A stretch of DNA of 64,000 nucleotides. It comes from Caloramator sp. E03. GTDB taxonomy: Bacteria; Bacillota; Clostridia; Clostridiales; Caloramatoraceae. The notes beneath the pieces are model-generated. The model was given only the letters and a program-made list of their open reading frames with translations, made no database searches and had not been told where the DNA came from. Both the position numbers and the translations under genes were made by a program. Of the stretch, positions 1-10,180 are shown in pieces (positions within the stretch are counted from its first letter, which is position 1; the number at the start of each line of letters is the position of its first letter). Location of the stretch: contig NZ_CP040093.1 in NCBI RefSeq assembly GCF_006016075.1, forward strand, positions 2,893,501 to 2,957,500. The letters run 5' to 3'.

Positions 1-351
1 GCTGCTTTTTCAACTGGACCTGCTGTAAGAGATACTTTATCAAATTTGTTAAGTGAAATTATTGGTACCTTTGTATTGGTATTTGGCATTTTAGCTATTA
101 CATCAAATGAAATTGCTGCTGGATTTGCACCATTTGCAATTGGTGTTTTAGTATGGGCAATAGGTTTATCTTTAGGGGGAACAACAGGTTATGCAATAAA
201 TCCTGCTAGAGACTTAGCTCCAAGAATAGCACATGCAATATTACCAATACCAGAAAAGGGAGATTCAAATTGGGGATATGCATGGATTCCAGTTGTAGGG
301 CCAATTATTGGCGGTATCTTAGGAGCAATGTTGTTTACTATTTTATTTTAA
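1..351 (+). CDS. glpF: Glycerol uptake facilitator / aquaporin family protein, C-terminal part
   Basis: The frame is open from base 1, so the gene starts before the window. The visible 116 residues hold the second Asn-Pro-Ala box in the form INPARDLAPR, where Asp after NPAR is typical of glycerol facilitators rather than strict water channels, and end with a last membrane helix (VVGPIIGGILGAMLF). The family forms a tetrameric inner-membrane channel for glycerol and small polyols. The dhaK gene follows 34 bases after the stop on the same strand, which supports glycerol or dihydroxyacetone as the physiological cargo. The N-terminal NPA box and first helices are not in view. Confidence 0.9.
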   Translation, partial: AAFSTGPAVRDTLSNLLSEIIGTFVLVFGILAITSNEIAAGFAPFAIGVLVWAIGLSLGGTTGYAINPARDLAPRIAHAILPIPEKGDSNWGYAWIPVVGPIIGGILGAMLFTILF

Positions 352-385
352 TTAAATAAAAAGATTTTAGAGGGAGGATAAAGAC

Positions 386-1381
386 ATGAAAAAAATAATA
401 AATAATCCCAATTTAGTAGTTGATGAAATGATACAAGGCTTAGTAAAAGCACATCCTGAATACCTAAGAAAATTAGATGATTTCAATGTAGTGGTTAGAA
501 AAGAATCACCAATTAAGAAAGTTGCTTTAATTAGTGGTGGTGGAAGTGGTCATGAGCCTGCACATGCAGGGTTTGTTGGTAAAGGAATGTTAGATGGGGC
601 AGTGTTAGGAGCTGTATTTACATCACCTACACCAGACCAAGTTTACGAAGCTATAAAAGCTGTAGATGGGGGAGAAGGAGTATTACTTGTAATTAAAAAT
701 TATACAGGAGATGTTATGAATTTTGAAATGGCAAAGGAAATGGCTGAAATGGAAGGGATTAAAGTAGAGAGTGTTGTTGTTAATGATGATGTTGCTGTTG
801 AAAATAGTTTATATACAGCAGGAAGAAGAGGTATTGCTGGAACTGTTTTTGTTCATAAAATAGCAGGTGCAATGGCAGAAAAGGGTGCTTCGCTTGAAGA
901 GGTAAAAAGAGTTGCTCAAAAAACTATTGATAATGTAAGAAGTATGGGAATGGCACTTACACCATGTACAGTACCGGCTGCAGGTAAACCAAATTTTACA
1001 TTATCAGAAAATGAAATGGAAATAGGTATGGGAATTCATGGAGAGCCAGGTACACATAGAGAAACTATTAAACCTGCTAATGAGATTGTTGAGCATTTGT
1101 TAAATATAATATTAAATGATATGCCGTTAAATAATGGCGATGAAGTTGCAATTATGATAAATGGATTATCAGGGACACCATTAATGGAATTGTATATTGT
1201 AAATAATAAAGTAAACGATATTTTAAAATCATTAGGCGTTAATGTTTATAAAACTTTTGTTGGAGAGTTTATGACTTCTCTTGAAATGGCCGGTTTTTCA
1301 ATAACAGTTTTAAAACTTGATAATGAATTAAAGGAATTATTAGATAAAGAGGCAGATACAGCGGCGTTTAAAGTTTTATAA
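386..1381 (+). CDS. dhaK: Dihydroxyacetone kinase, DhaK subunit (PEP/PTS-dependent)
   Basis: DhaK binds dihydroxyacetone covalently through a histidine and receives phosphate from the ADP cofactor held by DhaL, giving DHA phosphate in the cytoplasm. The 331-residue length is normal. Near residue 50 the family signature [15 protein letters not shown] is intact. The substrate-binding His lies in GIHGEPG near residue 219. A strong site (GAGGAGGA) precedes the ATG. It is first of a dhaK-dhaL-dhaM set with 8-base spacing to dhaL. The separate DhaK and DhaL polypeptides plus an adjacent DhaM show the PEP-dependent rather than the ATP-dependent type. Confidence 0.96.
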   Translation: MKKIINNPNLVVDEMIQGLVKAHPEYLRKLDDFNVVVRKESPIKKVALISGGGSGHEPAHAGFVGKGMLDGAVLGAVFTSPTPDQVYEAIKAVDGGEGVLLVIKNYTGDVMNFEMAKEMAEMEGIKVESVVVNDDVAVENSLYTAGRRGIAGTVFVHKIAGAMAEKGASLEEVKRVAQKTIDNVRSMGMALTPCTVPAAGKPNFTLSENEMEIGMGIHGEPGTHRETIKPANEIVEHLLNIILNDMPLNNGDEVAIMINGLSGTPLMELYIVNNKVNDILKSLGVNVYKTFVGEFMTSLEMAGFSITVLKLDNELKELLDKEADTAAFKVL

Positions 1382-1389
1382 AGGAGAAT

Positions 1390-2034
1390 ATGGCAATGGC
1401 TATAAATGGATTTCAAATAAAGGATATAATTTATAAAATTACTGACGTTATTGAAGAAAATAAGATGTACTTGACTGAATTAGATGCAACAATTGGAGAT
1501 GGAGATCACGGGCTTAATATGAGTAAAGGTTTTCAAACAGTTAAGGAAAAAATAAAAGATGATGAATGCAAGAATATAGGTGATATGCTTAAAAAGGTGA
1601 GTATGGCATTAATATCAAATGTTGGTGGTGCATCAGGTCCATTATATGGAACTGCTTTTTTAAAAGCAAGTAGTGTTGTTATGAATAAAGCAGAAATAGA
1701 AGTTAAAGATTTTGCAAAAATGCTAGAAGAGGCAATAAATGGTATTAAAGCAAGAGGGAAGGCAACTATTGGCGAAAAAACTATGGTTGATACAATAGAA
1801 CCAGCACTAAATGGATTAAAGGAAGCCATAGAAAATAATTTAACTCCTCTAGAGTGTTTAGAAAAAATGCATGATGCTGCATTGAGGGGAAAGGATTCAA
1901 CGAAAGAAATGATAGCAACAAAGGGAAGAGCAAGTTATTTAGGAGAAAGAAGCAAAGGACATTTAGATGCAGGTGCAGTATCTAGTTATTTGATTTTAAA
2001 AACTATATATGAAGAAATAGCTAAAAGTAGGTGA
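1390..2034 (+). CDS. dhaL: Dihydroxyacetone kinase, ADP-binding subunit DhaL
   Basis: DhaL carries a tightly bound ADP that is rephosphorylated by DhaM and passes phosphate to DHA on DhaK. The Mg/nucleotide loop TIGDGDHGLNMSKGF is visible near residue 37, with the expected aspartates, and NVGGASGPLYGTAF lies near residue 78. Length 214 is typical. Two in-frame ATGs compete: 1390, only 3 bases after AGGAG, and 1396, 9 bases after it. The second is the better-spaced start. The stop overlaps the region of the dhaM ribosome site. Confidence 0.95.
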   Translation: MAMAINGFQIKDIIYKITDVIEENKMYLTELDATIGDGDHGLNMSKGFQTVKEKIKDDECKNIGDMLKKVSMALISNVGGASGPLYGTAFLKASSVVMNKAEIEVKDFAKMLEEAINGIKARGKATIGEKTMVDTIEPALNGLKEAIENNLTPLECLEKMHDAALRGKDSTKEMIATKGRASYLGERSKGHLDAGAVSSYLILKTIYEEIAKSR

Positions 2035-2039
2035 TAAAC

Positions 2040-2426
2040 ATGGTAGGAATAGTTGTTGTATCACATAGTGAAAAAATAGCTACAGGAGTTAAGGAACTTG
2101 CATCACAAATGGCTCCTAATGTTAAAATAGAGTGTGCTGGTGGAACATTTGATGGAAGAATAGGAACTGATTGTAACAAAATTATTGAGTCAATTGAGAA
2201 GGTATATTCTGATGATGGAGTATTAATTGTATATGACTTAGGTAGTGCTTTAATGAACTCAGAAATGGCTTTAGAGTTTTTAGATGGATATAATAAAGAA
2301 AAAATAAAAATAGCAATTTGTGCGTTAGTAGAAGGTACAGTAGCAGCCGCTGTAGAGGCAAGTTTAGGTAAAGAGTTGAATAAAATATTAAATAGTATTA
2401 GTAGTTTGAATATTAATAAGGGATAA
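2040..2426 (+). CDS. dhaM: DhaM, PTS EIIA-like phosphocarrier for dihydroxyacetone kinase
   Basis: This is a single-domain EIIA(Man)-like protein of 128 residues that takes phosphate from HPr and passes it to the ADP on DhaL. The phospho-accepting His is in VVSHSEKIATGV near residue 8, and YDLGSALMNSEMA matches the family. An upstream in-frame GTG at 2031 exists, but AGGTG at 2028-2032 places the ribosome best at ATG 2040. Unlike the E. coli protein there are no fused HPr or EI modules, so it depends on general PTS proteins. It is the last gene of the glycerol/DHA unit. Confidence 0.93.
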   Translation: MVGIVVVSHSEKIATGVKELASQMAPNVKIECAGGTFDGRIGTDCNKIIESIEKVYSDDGVLIVYDLGSALMNSEMALEFLDGYNKEKIKIAICALVEGTVAAAVEASLGKELNKILNSISSLNINKG

Positions 2427-2469
2427 TAATGATAAATGGATGTGATTAGTTCACATCCATTTATCATTA
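2427..2469 (+). terminator. Perfect 19-bp hairpin after dhaM
   Basis: TAATGATAAATGGATGTGA at 2427-2445 pairs perfectly with 2451-2469 around a 5-base loop (TTAGT). It begins right after the dhaM stop. There is no run of T after the stem, so it is a weak classical terminator or an mRNA-stabilising hairpin. Confidence 0.6.
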
Positions 2470-2586
2470 GGGACAGCCGCCAATGCCATAAGTGTCACCA
2501 TTAAGGATGAAAACTATTTAGCCACCTAAAGTATTTGGACAATGTATCTTAATATGATATGATATAATTGTCGATGGGGAATAATA

Positions 2587-2889
2587 ATGACACAAAGAAA
2601 AAAGTATACTCAAGAATTTAAAGATTCAATAATCAAAGCAGCAATTGAAACAGGAAATATTGCTTTAGTAGCAAGACAAAATGGGCTATCTAAAGAGTTA
2701 GTTTACAAGTGGGTTAGACAAAATAGAGAATCAAATAGAGAGCCTAAAGCTAATATTAAAAAGTCAGTTGATAATTCTAACGTTAAGAGCCTTGAAGTAG
2801 AGAACGAAACTTTAAAAAAACTTCTTGGCGAAAAAGACCTTGAAATAGCTATACTTAAAGACTTACTAAAGAAAACAAGCCAACTATAG
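2587..2889 (+). CDS. IS3-family transposase OrfA (helix-turn-helix)
   Basis: A 100-residue DNA-binding OrfA. The N-terminal helix-turn-helix reads KYTQEFKDSIIKAAIETGN followed by ALVARQNGLSKELVYKWVRQ. The C-terminal part (EVENETLKKLLGEKDLEIAI) is the leucine-zipper-like coil used for multimerisation. It starts at ATG with GGGGAATAATA just upstream. Its 3' end overlaps orfB in the -1 frame, the usual arrangement for programmed -1 frameshifting to the OrfAB transposase; A-rich stretches near 2814-2820 and 2868-2876 could be the slip site. Confidence 0.88.
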   Translation: MTQRKKYTQEFKDSIIKAAIETGNIALVARQNGLSKELVYKWVRQNRESNREPKANIKKSVDNSNVKSLEVENETLKKLLGEKDLEIAILKDLLKKTSQL

Positions 2890-3820
2890 CAGATAAAGTT
2901 GAAATTGCAAATAAATGGATTGAGGCTGGTTATCCGAAAACAAAAGTATTGAGGATAATTGGGCTTAATCGTTCAACATATTATTATCATTTGTCGGGAT
3001 TAAAAATTATTAAGAATAAATCAACCGGAAGGCCAAAAACTTGTTACTCTTTTACTTCATACGGAGAAAAAATATCAGATGAACAAATAAAGGAATATAT
3101 TATCCAGATATTTGAAGAAGAAAGTATTTATTATGGATATCTAAAAATAACACATGCTCTTAGAAGAAATTTTAAAATTAATATTAACAAGAAGAAAGTC
3201 TACAGACTTTGTAAGGAATTAAATATATTAAAACCTCAAAGAGAAATCAAATCTAGACATCCAAGAAAAATTGCAAGAAATAGAACTGTTACAGCTTCAA
3301 ACAGAAATGGCAAACTGATATAAAATATGGGTATATAAATGGAGAAGATAGATTTTTCTATATACTCAGCATTATCGATGTTGCTGATAGAAATATCATT
3401 TCACATCACATAGGGCTAAGCTGTACAAGCGAAGATGCAGCAAGAACTTTAAAAATTGCGTTATTGAAACGACAAATATACGAAGTTGAAAATAAACCAG
3501 CTATACGTTCAGACAATGGACCACAATTTATAAGTGAAACTTTCGAGAATGCTTGTAAACAGTTAAATATAGAACATGAGAGAATACCTTACAAAACCCC
3601 TAACATGAATGCTCATATTGAATCCTACCATAGAATTTTAGAGGAAGAATGCTTAAGCATAAACGAATTTTCAACCTTTGCTGAGGCCTATAAAACTGTC
3701 AATGAATTTATAAAGAAATACAACACAAAACGAATCCATTCATCAACGAAATACATGCCGCCAGCCGAGTATTTTGAATATCTTAAAATTACTGGAGAGA
3801 GTATAAATGTATATTTGTAG
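2880..3820 (+). pseudogene. IS3-family transposase OrfB (rve integrase core), frameshifted
   Basis: The -1 frame from about 2880 reads PTIADKVEIANKWIEAGYPK and continues through an HTH_21-like region to about 3300. The reading then moves by one base, with WQTDIKYGYING (first catalytic Asp), IRSDNGPQF (second Asp) and IESYHRILEEE (Glu) in the other frame to the TAG at 3820. One extra A in TCAAACAG at about 3298-3305 would restore TASKQKWQTD. All three DDE residues are present, so the break is a single indel, either a recent inactivation or a read error. Confidence 0.82.
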
Positions 3821-3842
3821 TAAAGTAAGGTCTGGCTTGCGA

Positions 3843-3947
3843 CCCTTGACATTGAGGACATGCATGATAGCCTAAAAAATGGCTACACTATTGTTGGTGC
3901 TGCCGCTGGTGCTAGGAATCATGCATGTAGAGGCTCAATGTCAAGGG
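3843..3947. repeat. Long inverted repeat inside the IS3 right end, arms CCCTTGACAT
   Basis: CCCTTGACAT at 3843-3852 pairs with ATGTCAAGGG at 3938-3947, and a second pair ACATGCATGAT / ATCATGCATGT lies inside it. The same decamer pair, in the opposite order, closes a hairpin in the 3' region of the IS30-family element at 6679-6720. Confidence 0.7.
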
Positions 3948-4030
3948 CAGACCGAATAAGTAGAAGTAAAATTTTGAATCTCTAAGATTACCCATGAAAA
4001 CTTAAGATATTGTTCAAAATTAGGGGGTCA

Positions 4031-4268
4031 GTCCGTGAACAACATATTGATACGATATATAGAAGCATTGAGAAATCAGGGCTTTTTTGCTTTTTTGATA
4101 GTAGTCATATCACATATAACTTTTGAGTGCAATAAAGGAGATAAATTGTTGATTGGTATGTATATAAGTTGAAAAAAAGAATTAAATATAATAATATAAA
4201 ATTAAAAAATAAGATAATTTATTACCAGTATTAAATTGATGTAATATAAAAAATTAGTAGGTGAAGAT
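4031..4268. other. Gap between IS3 and the Rpn gene
   Basis: No supported gene. GCATTGAGAAATCAGGGC followed by TTTTTTGCTTTTTTG near 4069-4100 looks like the T-rich end of a terminator that lost its left arm when the IS inserted. From 4140 on it is AT-rich leader for the Rpn gene, with a weak ribosome site (AGTAGGTGA) at 4256-4264. Confidence 0.4.
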
Positions 4269-5276
4269 ATGAAGATACAAAACCCGCATGATAAGTTTTT
4301 CAAAGAAACCTTTTCTGATATAGAGGTAGCAAAGGATTTTATAATAAACTATCTGCCACAGGAAATAGTAAAACTAATAGATTTAGAAACATTGGTACTA
4401 CAGAAGGACAGTTTTATAAATGAAAAGCTGCAGGAAGTATATTCAGATATGCTATTTAAGGTAAATATAAATAAAAGGGAAGGATATATATATTTTCTAT
4501 TTGAACATAAAAGCTATGTGAGTAAACAAACAGCCCTGCAGCTGTTAAGATATATGATAGAGATATGGGAGAAGAACATAAAGAAGGAGGGATTAGGGAA
4601 ATTACCAATAATAATTCCCCTTGTAGTATATCATGGAAGTGAAAAATGGAACATAAGAAATGATTTAGGAGCAATAATAGAAGGATATGATGAGTTAACA
4701 GAAGAAATAAAAAGATATATACCAAACTTTGAATATCTACTATATGACATATCAAGATATAAAGATGAAGATATAAAGGGGCAAGTACAGCTAAGAATAA
4801 TGTTATCAATATTAAGAGATATATTTTCAGATGATGTAAGTAAGATGAAAAAAACCATATTAAATGCAGCAAGGTATTTAGTTGAACTTGAAGATAAACA
4901 AACGGCATTACATTATTTTGAAACATATATGAGATATATTTTTAGTTCATATCAAGAAATAACAGAAAGTGATTTTCGGGAAATAACAAAGGATATAGAG
5001 AAAATATTTATAGAAGGGAGTGAGTATGCTATGACATTGGCAGAAATATTTAGAAGAGAAGGAAGACAAGAAGGAAGACAAGAAGGAAGGCAAGAGGGGG
5101 AAACAATAGCATTAGTAAAAACAGCAATAAAGTTATTAACCAAGAAATTTGGGATAATACCTAATGATTTAAAAATTAGACTACAAGAGTTAGATATAGC
5201 CACATTAGAAATTATAGTTGAAGATATATTAGATATGCAAAGCATAGATGAAATAAATAAGTATTTAAAGAAGTAA
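4269..5276 (+). CDS. Rpn family PD-(D/E)XK nuclease / putative transposase (Transposase_31 type)
   Basis: Rpn proteins are DNA endonucleases that raise RecA-independent recombination; they were first annotated as transposases. The N-terminus MKIQNPHDKFFKETFSD is the family hallmark. The catalytic core is visible as D60 (YSDMLFKV), then E79-H-K81 (FEHKSY), a PD-(D/E)XK pattern, followed by the helix TALQLLRYMIEIWEK. The C-terminus has an Arg-Gln-Glu-Gly repeat near residues 263-279 encoded by three 12-bp DNA units, then a helical tail. Length 335 is normal. It stands alone between two insertion sequences. Confidence 0.88.
   Translation: MKIQNPHDKFFKETFSDIEVAKDFIINYLPQEIVKLIDLETLVLQKDSFINEKLQEVYSDMLFKVNINKREGYIYFLFEHKSYVSKQTALQLLRYMIEIWEKNIKKEGLGKLPIIIPLVVYHGSEKWNIRNDLGAIIEGYDELTEEIKRYIPNFEYLLYDISRYKDEDIKGQVQLRIMLSILRDIFSDDVSKMKKTILNAARYLVELEDKQTALHYFETYMRYIFSSYQEITESDFREITKDIEKIFIEGSEYAMTLAEIFRREGRQEGRQEGRQEGETIALVKTAIKLLTKKFGIIPNDLKIRLQELDIATLEIIVEDILDMQSIDEINKYLKK
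5061..5096 (+). repeat. Three tandem 12-bp units in the Rpn gene
   Basis: GGAAGACAAGAA occurs at 5061-5072 and 5073-5084, followed by the variant GGAAGGCAAGAG at 5085-5096. The units encode the Gly-Arg-Gln-Glu repeat. Unit number can change by slippage without breaking the frame. Confidence 0.85.
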
Positions 5277-5509
5277 TTTTAAATAATAAAGGCTCTTAGT
5301 CAATAGTTGGGGTAGGTATTTGATTAGAATGCCTGCTTAATTGATTTTTGAAAAAATTGAAGGGAAATAAACTTAAATGTAGAAATATTTTGTAGAGGTT
5401 AATGCTATTCTTACAAAAGGTTAGTGTATATATAAATAAGCATGAAGTATTCATAAATTGTATTTCTAATGGAACTTGTAAAATTTTATTTTCGATTCAT
5501 TGTATAATT
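5277..5509. other. Gap with a repeated hairpin element (copy R1)
   Basis: Positions 5298-5336 (AGTCAATAGTTGGGGTAGG...GAATGCCTGC) form a hairpin and resemble 32948-32985 after the lipoprotein gene. The rest up to the IS30 end is AT-rich with no gene seen. Confidence 0.55.
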
Positions 5510-5534
5510 AAATGCAACAGGTAAAAAATATTTA

Positions 5535-6643
<1,109 letters not shown>

Positions 6644-6678
6644 ATCATATTATGAATATTGTAGATGCCACTTGTGGT

Positions 6679-6720
6679 ATGTCAAGGGTAAAGCTACGCC
6701 TGCTACGCAGCCCTTGACAT
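6679..6720. repeat. Hairpin in the IS30 3' region, arms ATGTCAAGGG / CCCTTGACAT
   Basis: ATGTCAAGGG at 6679-6688 pairs with CCCTTGACAT at 6711-6720, extended by the flanking GGT/ACC. It lies just after the transposase stop and may end its transcript. The arm decamer is the same as in the IS3 element at 3843-3947. Confidence 0.65.
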
Positions 6721-6821
6721 ACCCCTGCGTGACATATAGATTGATAATTAAGATGGATTTAAGGCTATTTTGACTATTTTTAGTCCTTATACTACATGAT
6801 TTTTCACAGAGTGTTGCATTT

Positions 6822-7326
6822 ATTATTGCAATTTAAGAAAATTTTATTTTCTTATATTAATGACATTGAGACGAGAACTGGATAATGTTAACTAATAAAG
6901 ACATTTTTACATTAAAGTTGACGGAAGAATTGCAGACGAAACACCTTTAAATCCAAATACTAAAAAAATTAAAAAGAGGGAAAGGGAAATGAAAATTAAA
7001 CAATACAACAACTAATCAAAAGTTTGAAAGTGGTGATAACAGCAGAAATGAAGGAGAAGCTGGAGAAGTATTTTCTTCAGATTATGGAAGAGGAACCACA
7101 AATAGATATGAGGGGTCAGTATTGCTGGCAATCAATACGTTCGAATCAAGAGTGAAAGCGAGGGAGACGGAGGAGAAGTCTTTCAAGGAGATGCAAGACT
7201 GGGTAGACGCTTTCTTATAAGTTATGATTTTACTATGGAACTGCTAGATTGAGCCACGAGGATCTTTACGAAGGCTTTTATTTTGAGGGTAAAAAATAAA
7301 AAGCTAAAAATATAGGGGGTTTTTAT
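6822..7326. other. Gap with degraded coding remnants before the sirtuin gene
   Basis: Two short readable stretches on + suggest decayed genes: one near 6905-7000 (KVDGRIADETPLNPNTKK) and one near 7037-7162 (ITAEMKEKLEKYFLQIMEEE). Neither is recognised, and neither has a full ORF. Composition is slightly less AT-rich than the surroundings. AGGGGG at 7313-7318 is the ribosome site of the sirtuin gene. Confidence 0.35.
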
Positions 7327-7758
7327 ATGAATCTTGTAGCCTTAACAGGTGCTGGAATATCAAAAGCAAGTGGGATTCCAACATTTAATGAAATGGGAAA
7401 CTTAAGAGAAAAGCTGAGCAGATCATTTTTTGAAACTAACCCTGAAGAGTTTTATAAAATTTTAATTGAAATGAAAGAAAAAATAGAAAGAGCAGAGCCT
7501 AACCCTGCTCATATTGCACTTGCGAAATATAATGTACCAATTATTACAATGAACATTGATGGACTGCACAAAAGGGCTGGAAGTAAAGATGTAATTGAAA
7601 TACATGGGAATTTGGAATATGTTGAATGCCCTAACTGCAATGAGTTATATGATTTTAATATAGTAAAAGAAACTATTTATTGTAAGGATTGTAATAGCTT
7701 GTTTCAACCCAATATTGTCCTTTATGGTGATATAATACCTTTGTTCTTTTGCCATTAA
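7327..7758 (+). pseudogene. NAD-dependent protein deacetylase (sirtuin), 3'-truncated
   Basis: The first about 135 residues are a good Sir2 protein: NAD-binding GAGISKASGIPTF at residue 8, TMNIDGLHKRAG near residue 74, the catalytic His in IHGN near residue 93, and the zinc Cys pairs CPNC and CKDC. After PNIVLYGDIIP near residue 138 the similarity stops and the last residues come from the complement of an IS256-like 5' end. The family needs about 100 further residues with the second half of the NAD pocket, so the product should be inactive. Confidence 0.85.
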
Positions 7759-7850
7759 AGACATTTTAAAAGCCTCCTTCTTGATTATATTTCTAATTGT
7801 TGCCAAGAAGGAGTTTTTTAATTAATTTACACAAAATTATTTGCTGTCTC
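7738..7850 (-). mobile_element. Remnant of an IS256-family element (left end plus transposase start)
   Basis: Read on the minus strand, this matches the left end of the intact copies at 27960 and 44371. The outer 25 bases (7826-7850, TTTACACAAAATT core) share about 20 positions with the intact tip. CCAAGAAGGAG is shared, and a start codon at 7764 begins MSLMAKEQ, like MSLLSKAQ of the intact transposase. Only about 9 codons remain before the sirtuin sequence begins. It differs enough from the intact copies to be a related but distinct element. Confidence 0.65.
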
Positions 7851-7988
7851 CTTTCTTATCAAGTAACCAGAAAAATTTGTTTTCTCAGATCTTGTAAATC
7901 GATTCAACAGCATGATATTTTTCTTTGTTTTAGATTTTGCTATCATATTTACGGTTTTTTGCGATATCGCCCACGAACATAATAACTC

Positions 7989-8138
7989 TCAAAAGGATAT
8001 CCGGCAGCAGCATATTTTCTGCTGAAACCGCTTTCCAATATGAAGCAGACCGAATAACAGGCTTGAAATCATTACGAAAGGTAAATTACTTTTCTCGTGT
8101 GCGCCCATCTTTGCATCATACTCGGAAAGATTTTTCAT
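7989..8138 (-). pseudogene. Short ORF coupled to the alpha/beta hydrolase gene, probably a degraded membrane protein
   Basis: The ATG at 8138 overlaps the TGA of the upstream hydrolase gene as ATGA, a translational coupling pattern. The 49-residue product contains MISSLLFGLLHIGK, which resembles part of a CPBP-type intramembrane protease, but the expected Glu-Glu motif and other helices are absent. A second short ORF follows towards 7851. I read 7851-8138 as the decayed rest of a co-transcribed gene. The family call is weak. Confidence 0.3.
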
Positions 8139-9274
8139 AAATTGTTAATTTTCTTTATCCAGTTAAAAATTTCTTCAATAGCGAGATGATGATTTCCTAT
8201 CTGACAATGCTGCTCTCCGCCTTCTGCTTCCGTAAACATCCTTGTAGATAAACTTTTTGCGTATTTTATCTTGCTTGTTAGTCTGTAAAATTGATCTTTA
8301 GGAATATAGTGGTCTTTTTCTCCTGCAAGCAGCAGCACATGGCAATTGAGTTTATCGCATACATCCTGAGAAAGGTTATGCTTTTGCAATTCCTTATAAA
8401 AATCATAAGGGGTATTTGTTCCGGTAATATACATACCTTGCATCATTGCCCAGTCTGCAAGCAAACTTCTCTTTCTTATGTATCCAAGCAGTCTGTTTAT
8501 AATTTTTTCTTTGCCTTTTGCGAAGCAGTATCTTACAAGCGGCTTTAAAGTACCTGGGAATATGTTTGTCATACAGTCAAACCCGTTTTCAAGCACATCA
8601 TATGCAACGACTGCCTTAATGCGTTTTTCAAAAGCTGCGGCTCTAAGTGCAAGATAACCACCCCACGATATGCCAATCATAGTGCATTCTTTTACACCGT
8701 AATAATCCAGTACACATGATGTAGGACGCTCCCAGTTTGCAATAAATTTAAGTCCGTTTTTCAACGTCTTACCTTGTCCATCGCCCTCAAATAGAATAAT
8801 TGTATAGTTCTCTTGTACAAATTTTGTTAATGCCGGCACAAATTCTTCAATAAAGGAATCATAACCTCCACAAACCAGCAAGATTCCTTTTTCGTTTTTA
8901 TTTCTAAAAATTATGCTGTGTATTTCCTTTCCCATGTATGGAATCTCGTGAATTTCATAGTCCAGCTTCATCTGCTGAAAAGAATTATAAAAATTTTTCA
9001 CAGATTTTTCATACATGGTATCTTTCTGTGGATGATCTTCTTTTAGAAAAAATTCAGCCATCCTGTACGCATAAGCCGCACGCATGTATTCGTCTAAACC
9101 TTCATACTTTTCCCCAAGTGCAACCCAAAAATCAAACCACTGTTCAAAATTCTTTATCTTGCCCGCCTTTTCAACAATCTCTTTTTCATCCGCAGCTGCT
9201 TTTCCGTAAGTAAGCACGCGGTTTATCTGGAAATCAAATTGCTGAACTCCAGTTATATCTTTAATATAAGGCAT
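8135..9274 (-). CDS. Alpha/beta hydrolase family protein
   Basis: A 379-residue hydrolase with an N-terminal helical part and a C-terminal alpha/beta fold. The nucleophile elbow is GISWGGYLAL near residue 200, the acid is in LLLAGEKDHYIP near residue 320, and the His is in GEQHCQIGNHH near residue 356. The layout resembles the FrsA / dihydropseudooxynicotine-hydrolase branch, but the substrate is unknown. AAGGAGG with 8-base spacing selects ATG 9274 over the upstream ATG at 9310. The gene is visibly richer in G+C than its neighbours and lies next to an IS remnant, which suggests recent transfer. Confidence 0.8.
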   Translation of the reverse strand: MPYIKDITGVQQFDFQINRVLTYGKAAADEKEIVEKAGKIKNFEQWFDFWVALGEKYEGLDEYMRAAYAYRMAEFFLKEDHPQKDTMYEKSVKNFYNSFQQMKLDYEIHEIPYMGKEIHSIIFRNKNEKGILLVCGGYDSFIEEFVPALTKFVQENYTIILFEGDGQGKTLKNGLKFIANWERPTSCVLDYYGVKECTMIGISWGGYLALRAAAFEKRIKAVVAYDVLENGFDCMTNIFPGTLKPLVRYCFAKGKEKIINRLLGYIRKRSLLADWAMMQGMYITGTNTPYDFYKELQKHNLSQDVCDKLNCHVLLLAGEKDHYIPKDQFYRLTSKIKYAKSLSTRMFTEAEGGEQHCQIGNHHLAIEEIFNWIKKINNL

Positions 9275-10180
9275 TAAGTTTACCCTCCTTAACATGTCAT
9301 CTTTATGCACTTTACGGTTTACATTATACTATGCTTATTGGTGCTTTTCAATTGATTAAGTTATTGTGCTGCGTTATTTAAAAATAGGTATTGAAACAAA
9401 GAGCTTTGCAATAATTTCAATAGAAAGAATACATAAAATTGGAGTTGTGAGAATCTCAGAGGAAAGCAATAGAAAAGAGCATTCAATTCAATTAAAGCTT
9501 TAGACAAATCATAATAATATATATGTATGAGAATAACAAAAGATAAAAACTGGATAGCCTGAGTGCTATCCATATTTTATTATTTAGTAAAAAAACGTGT
9601 TAAGTAAATAAGTGTATAAAAATATATGCTTTATATTTTTTACCATTAAAAAAACAATTTTGTTAGCATGTCATTCATCGCAGGTGCCTAAATCAACATT
9701 TTTAGTAACTCTATTAGCTATACTTAGAAAAATAGGAACAAATTTTTTGCACTAAGATGCAGAGTATATATATTATATTTTGCAACAAAAATATAATTTT
9801 CAAATTGCTTAGAGTTACAAGTATAATGATAATAGTACCCTTAATCATAGTCTAAATAAGTACTATACCAACAAATGGGATAGTGATGGAAACCGTATAA
9901 TAAGTGAGAAGAATAAGTTTTTATAAGCAAAACAAATTTACTATAAAATGTTGATGATAGAAAAATATTGAAAAAGAAAGTAGAAATATAAATAATTTAA
10001 TAGTAAAATATTAAATAATATGCTTATTTTTTAAAAAAGTCTTGTAAAATTAAAGTTAAAAAAATACTACAAAATAGGCATTTTTAATTAGAGAAATAGA
10101 TAAGCAATTAATAAATAAAACCTTTTATATGATAAAATATAAAGATTATTTTTATTGAAATTTATATTGGTGGGAGAGAA
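9275..10180. other. Long non-coding gap upstream of the exopolysaccharide operon
   Basis: No supported gene. A readable stretch near 9390-9500 on + may be a relic. A terminator lies at 9551-9585. From 9586 on the DNA is very AT-rich. I looked for a cyclic-di-GMP riboswitch ahead of the PilZ-containing operon and did not recognise one. A short inverted pair ATAGTAC / GTACTAT occurs near 9832-9866. The ribosome site GGGAGAGAA precedes ATG 10181. Confidence 0.4.
9551..9585 (+). terminator. Rho-independent terminator-like hairpin
   Basis: TGGATAGC at 9551-9558 pairs with GCTATCCA at 9565-9572 around CTGAGT, followed by a T-rich stretch (TATTTTATTATTT). Confidence 0.6.

Larger units (their letters stand above)
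2519..4030 (+). mobile_element. IS3-family (IS150-like) insertion sequence
   Basis: The element holds orfA, a -1 shifted orfB, and imperfect inverted ends. The left end around 2519-2552 (CCACCTAAAGTATTTGGACA, then ATGTATCTTAA) matches the complement of 4001-4030 (TGACCCCCTAATTTTGAACA, then ATATCTTAA) with a few gaps. Exact tips and a target duplication could not be fixed by eye. A long inverted repeat at 3843-3947 lies between orfB and the right end. orfB has one internal frameshift, so this copy is probably unable to move as sequenced. Confidence 0.75.

Noticed and set aside
5061-5096. CRISPR-like or minisatellite array
   Set aside because: Only three contiguous 12-bp coding units without spacers.
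7797-8140. Two short + strand ORFs
   Set aside because: They lie across an IS end and the complement of a decayed minus-strand gene; no start signals or recognisable domains.
9586-10180. Cyclic-di-GMP riboswitch upstream of the PilZ-containing operon
   Set aside because: No recognisable GEMM core was found; only a short inverted pair and AT-rich DNA.
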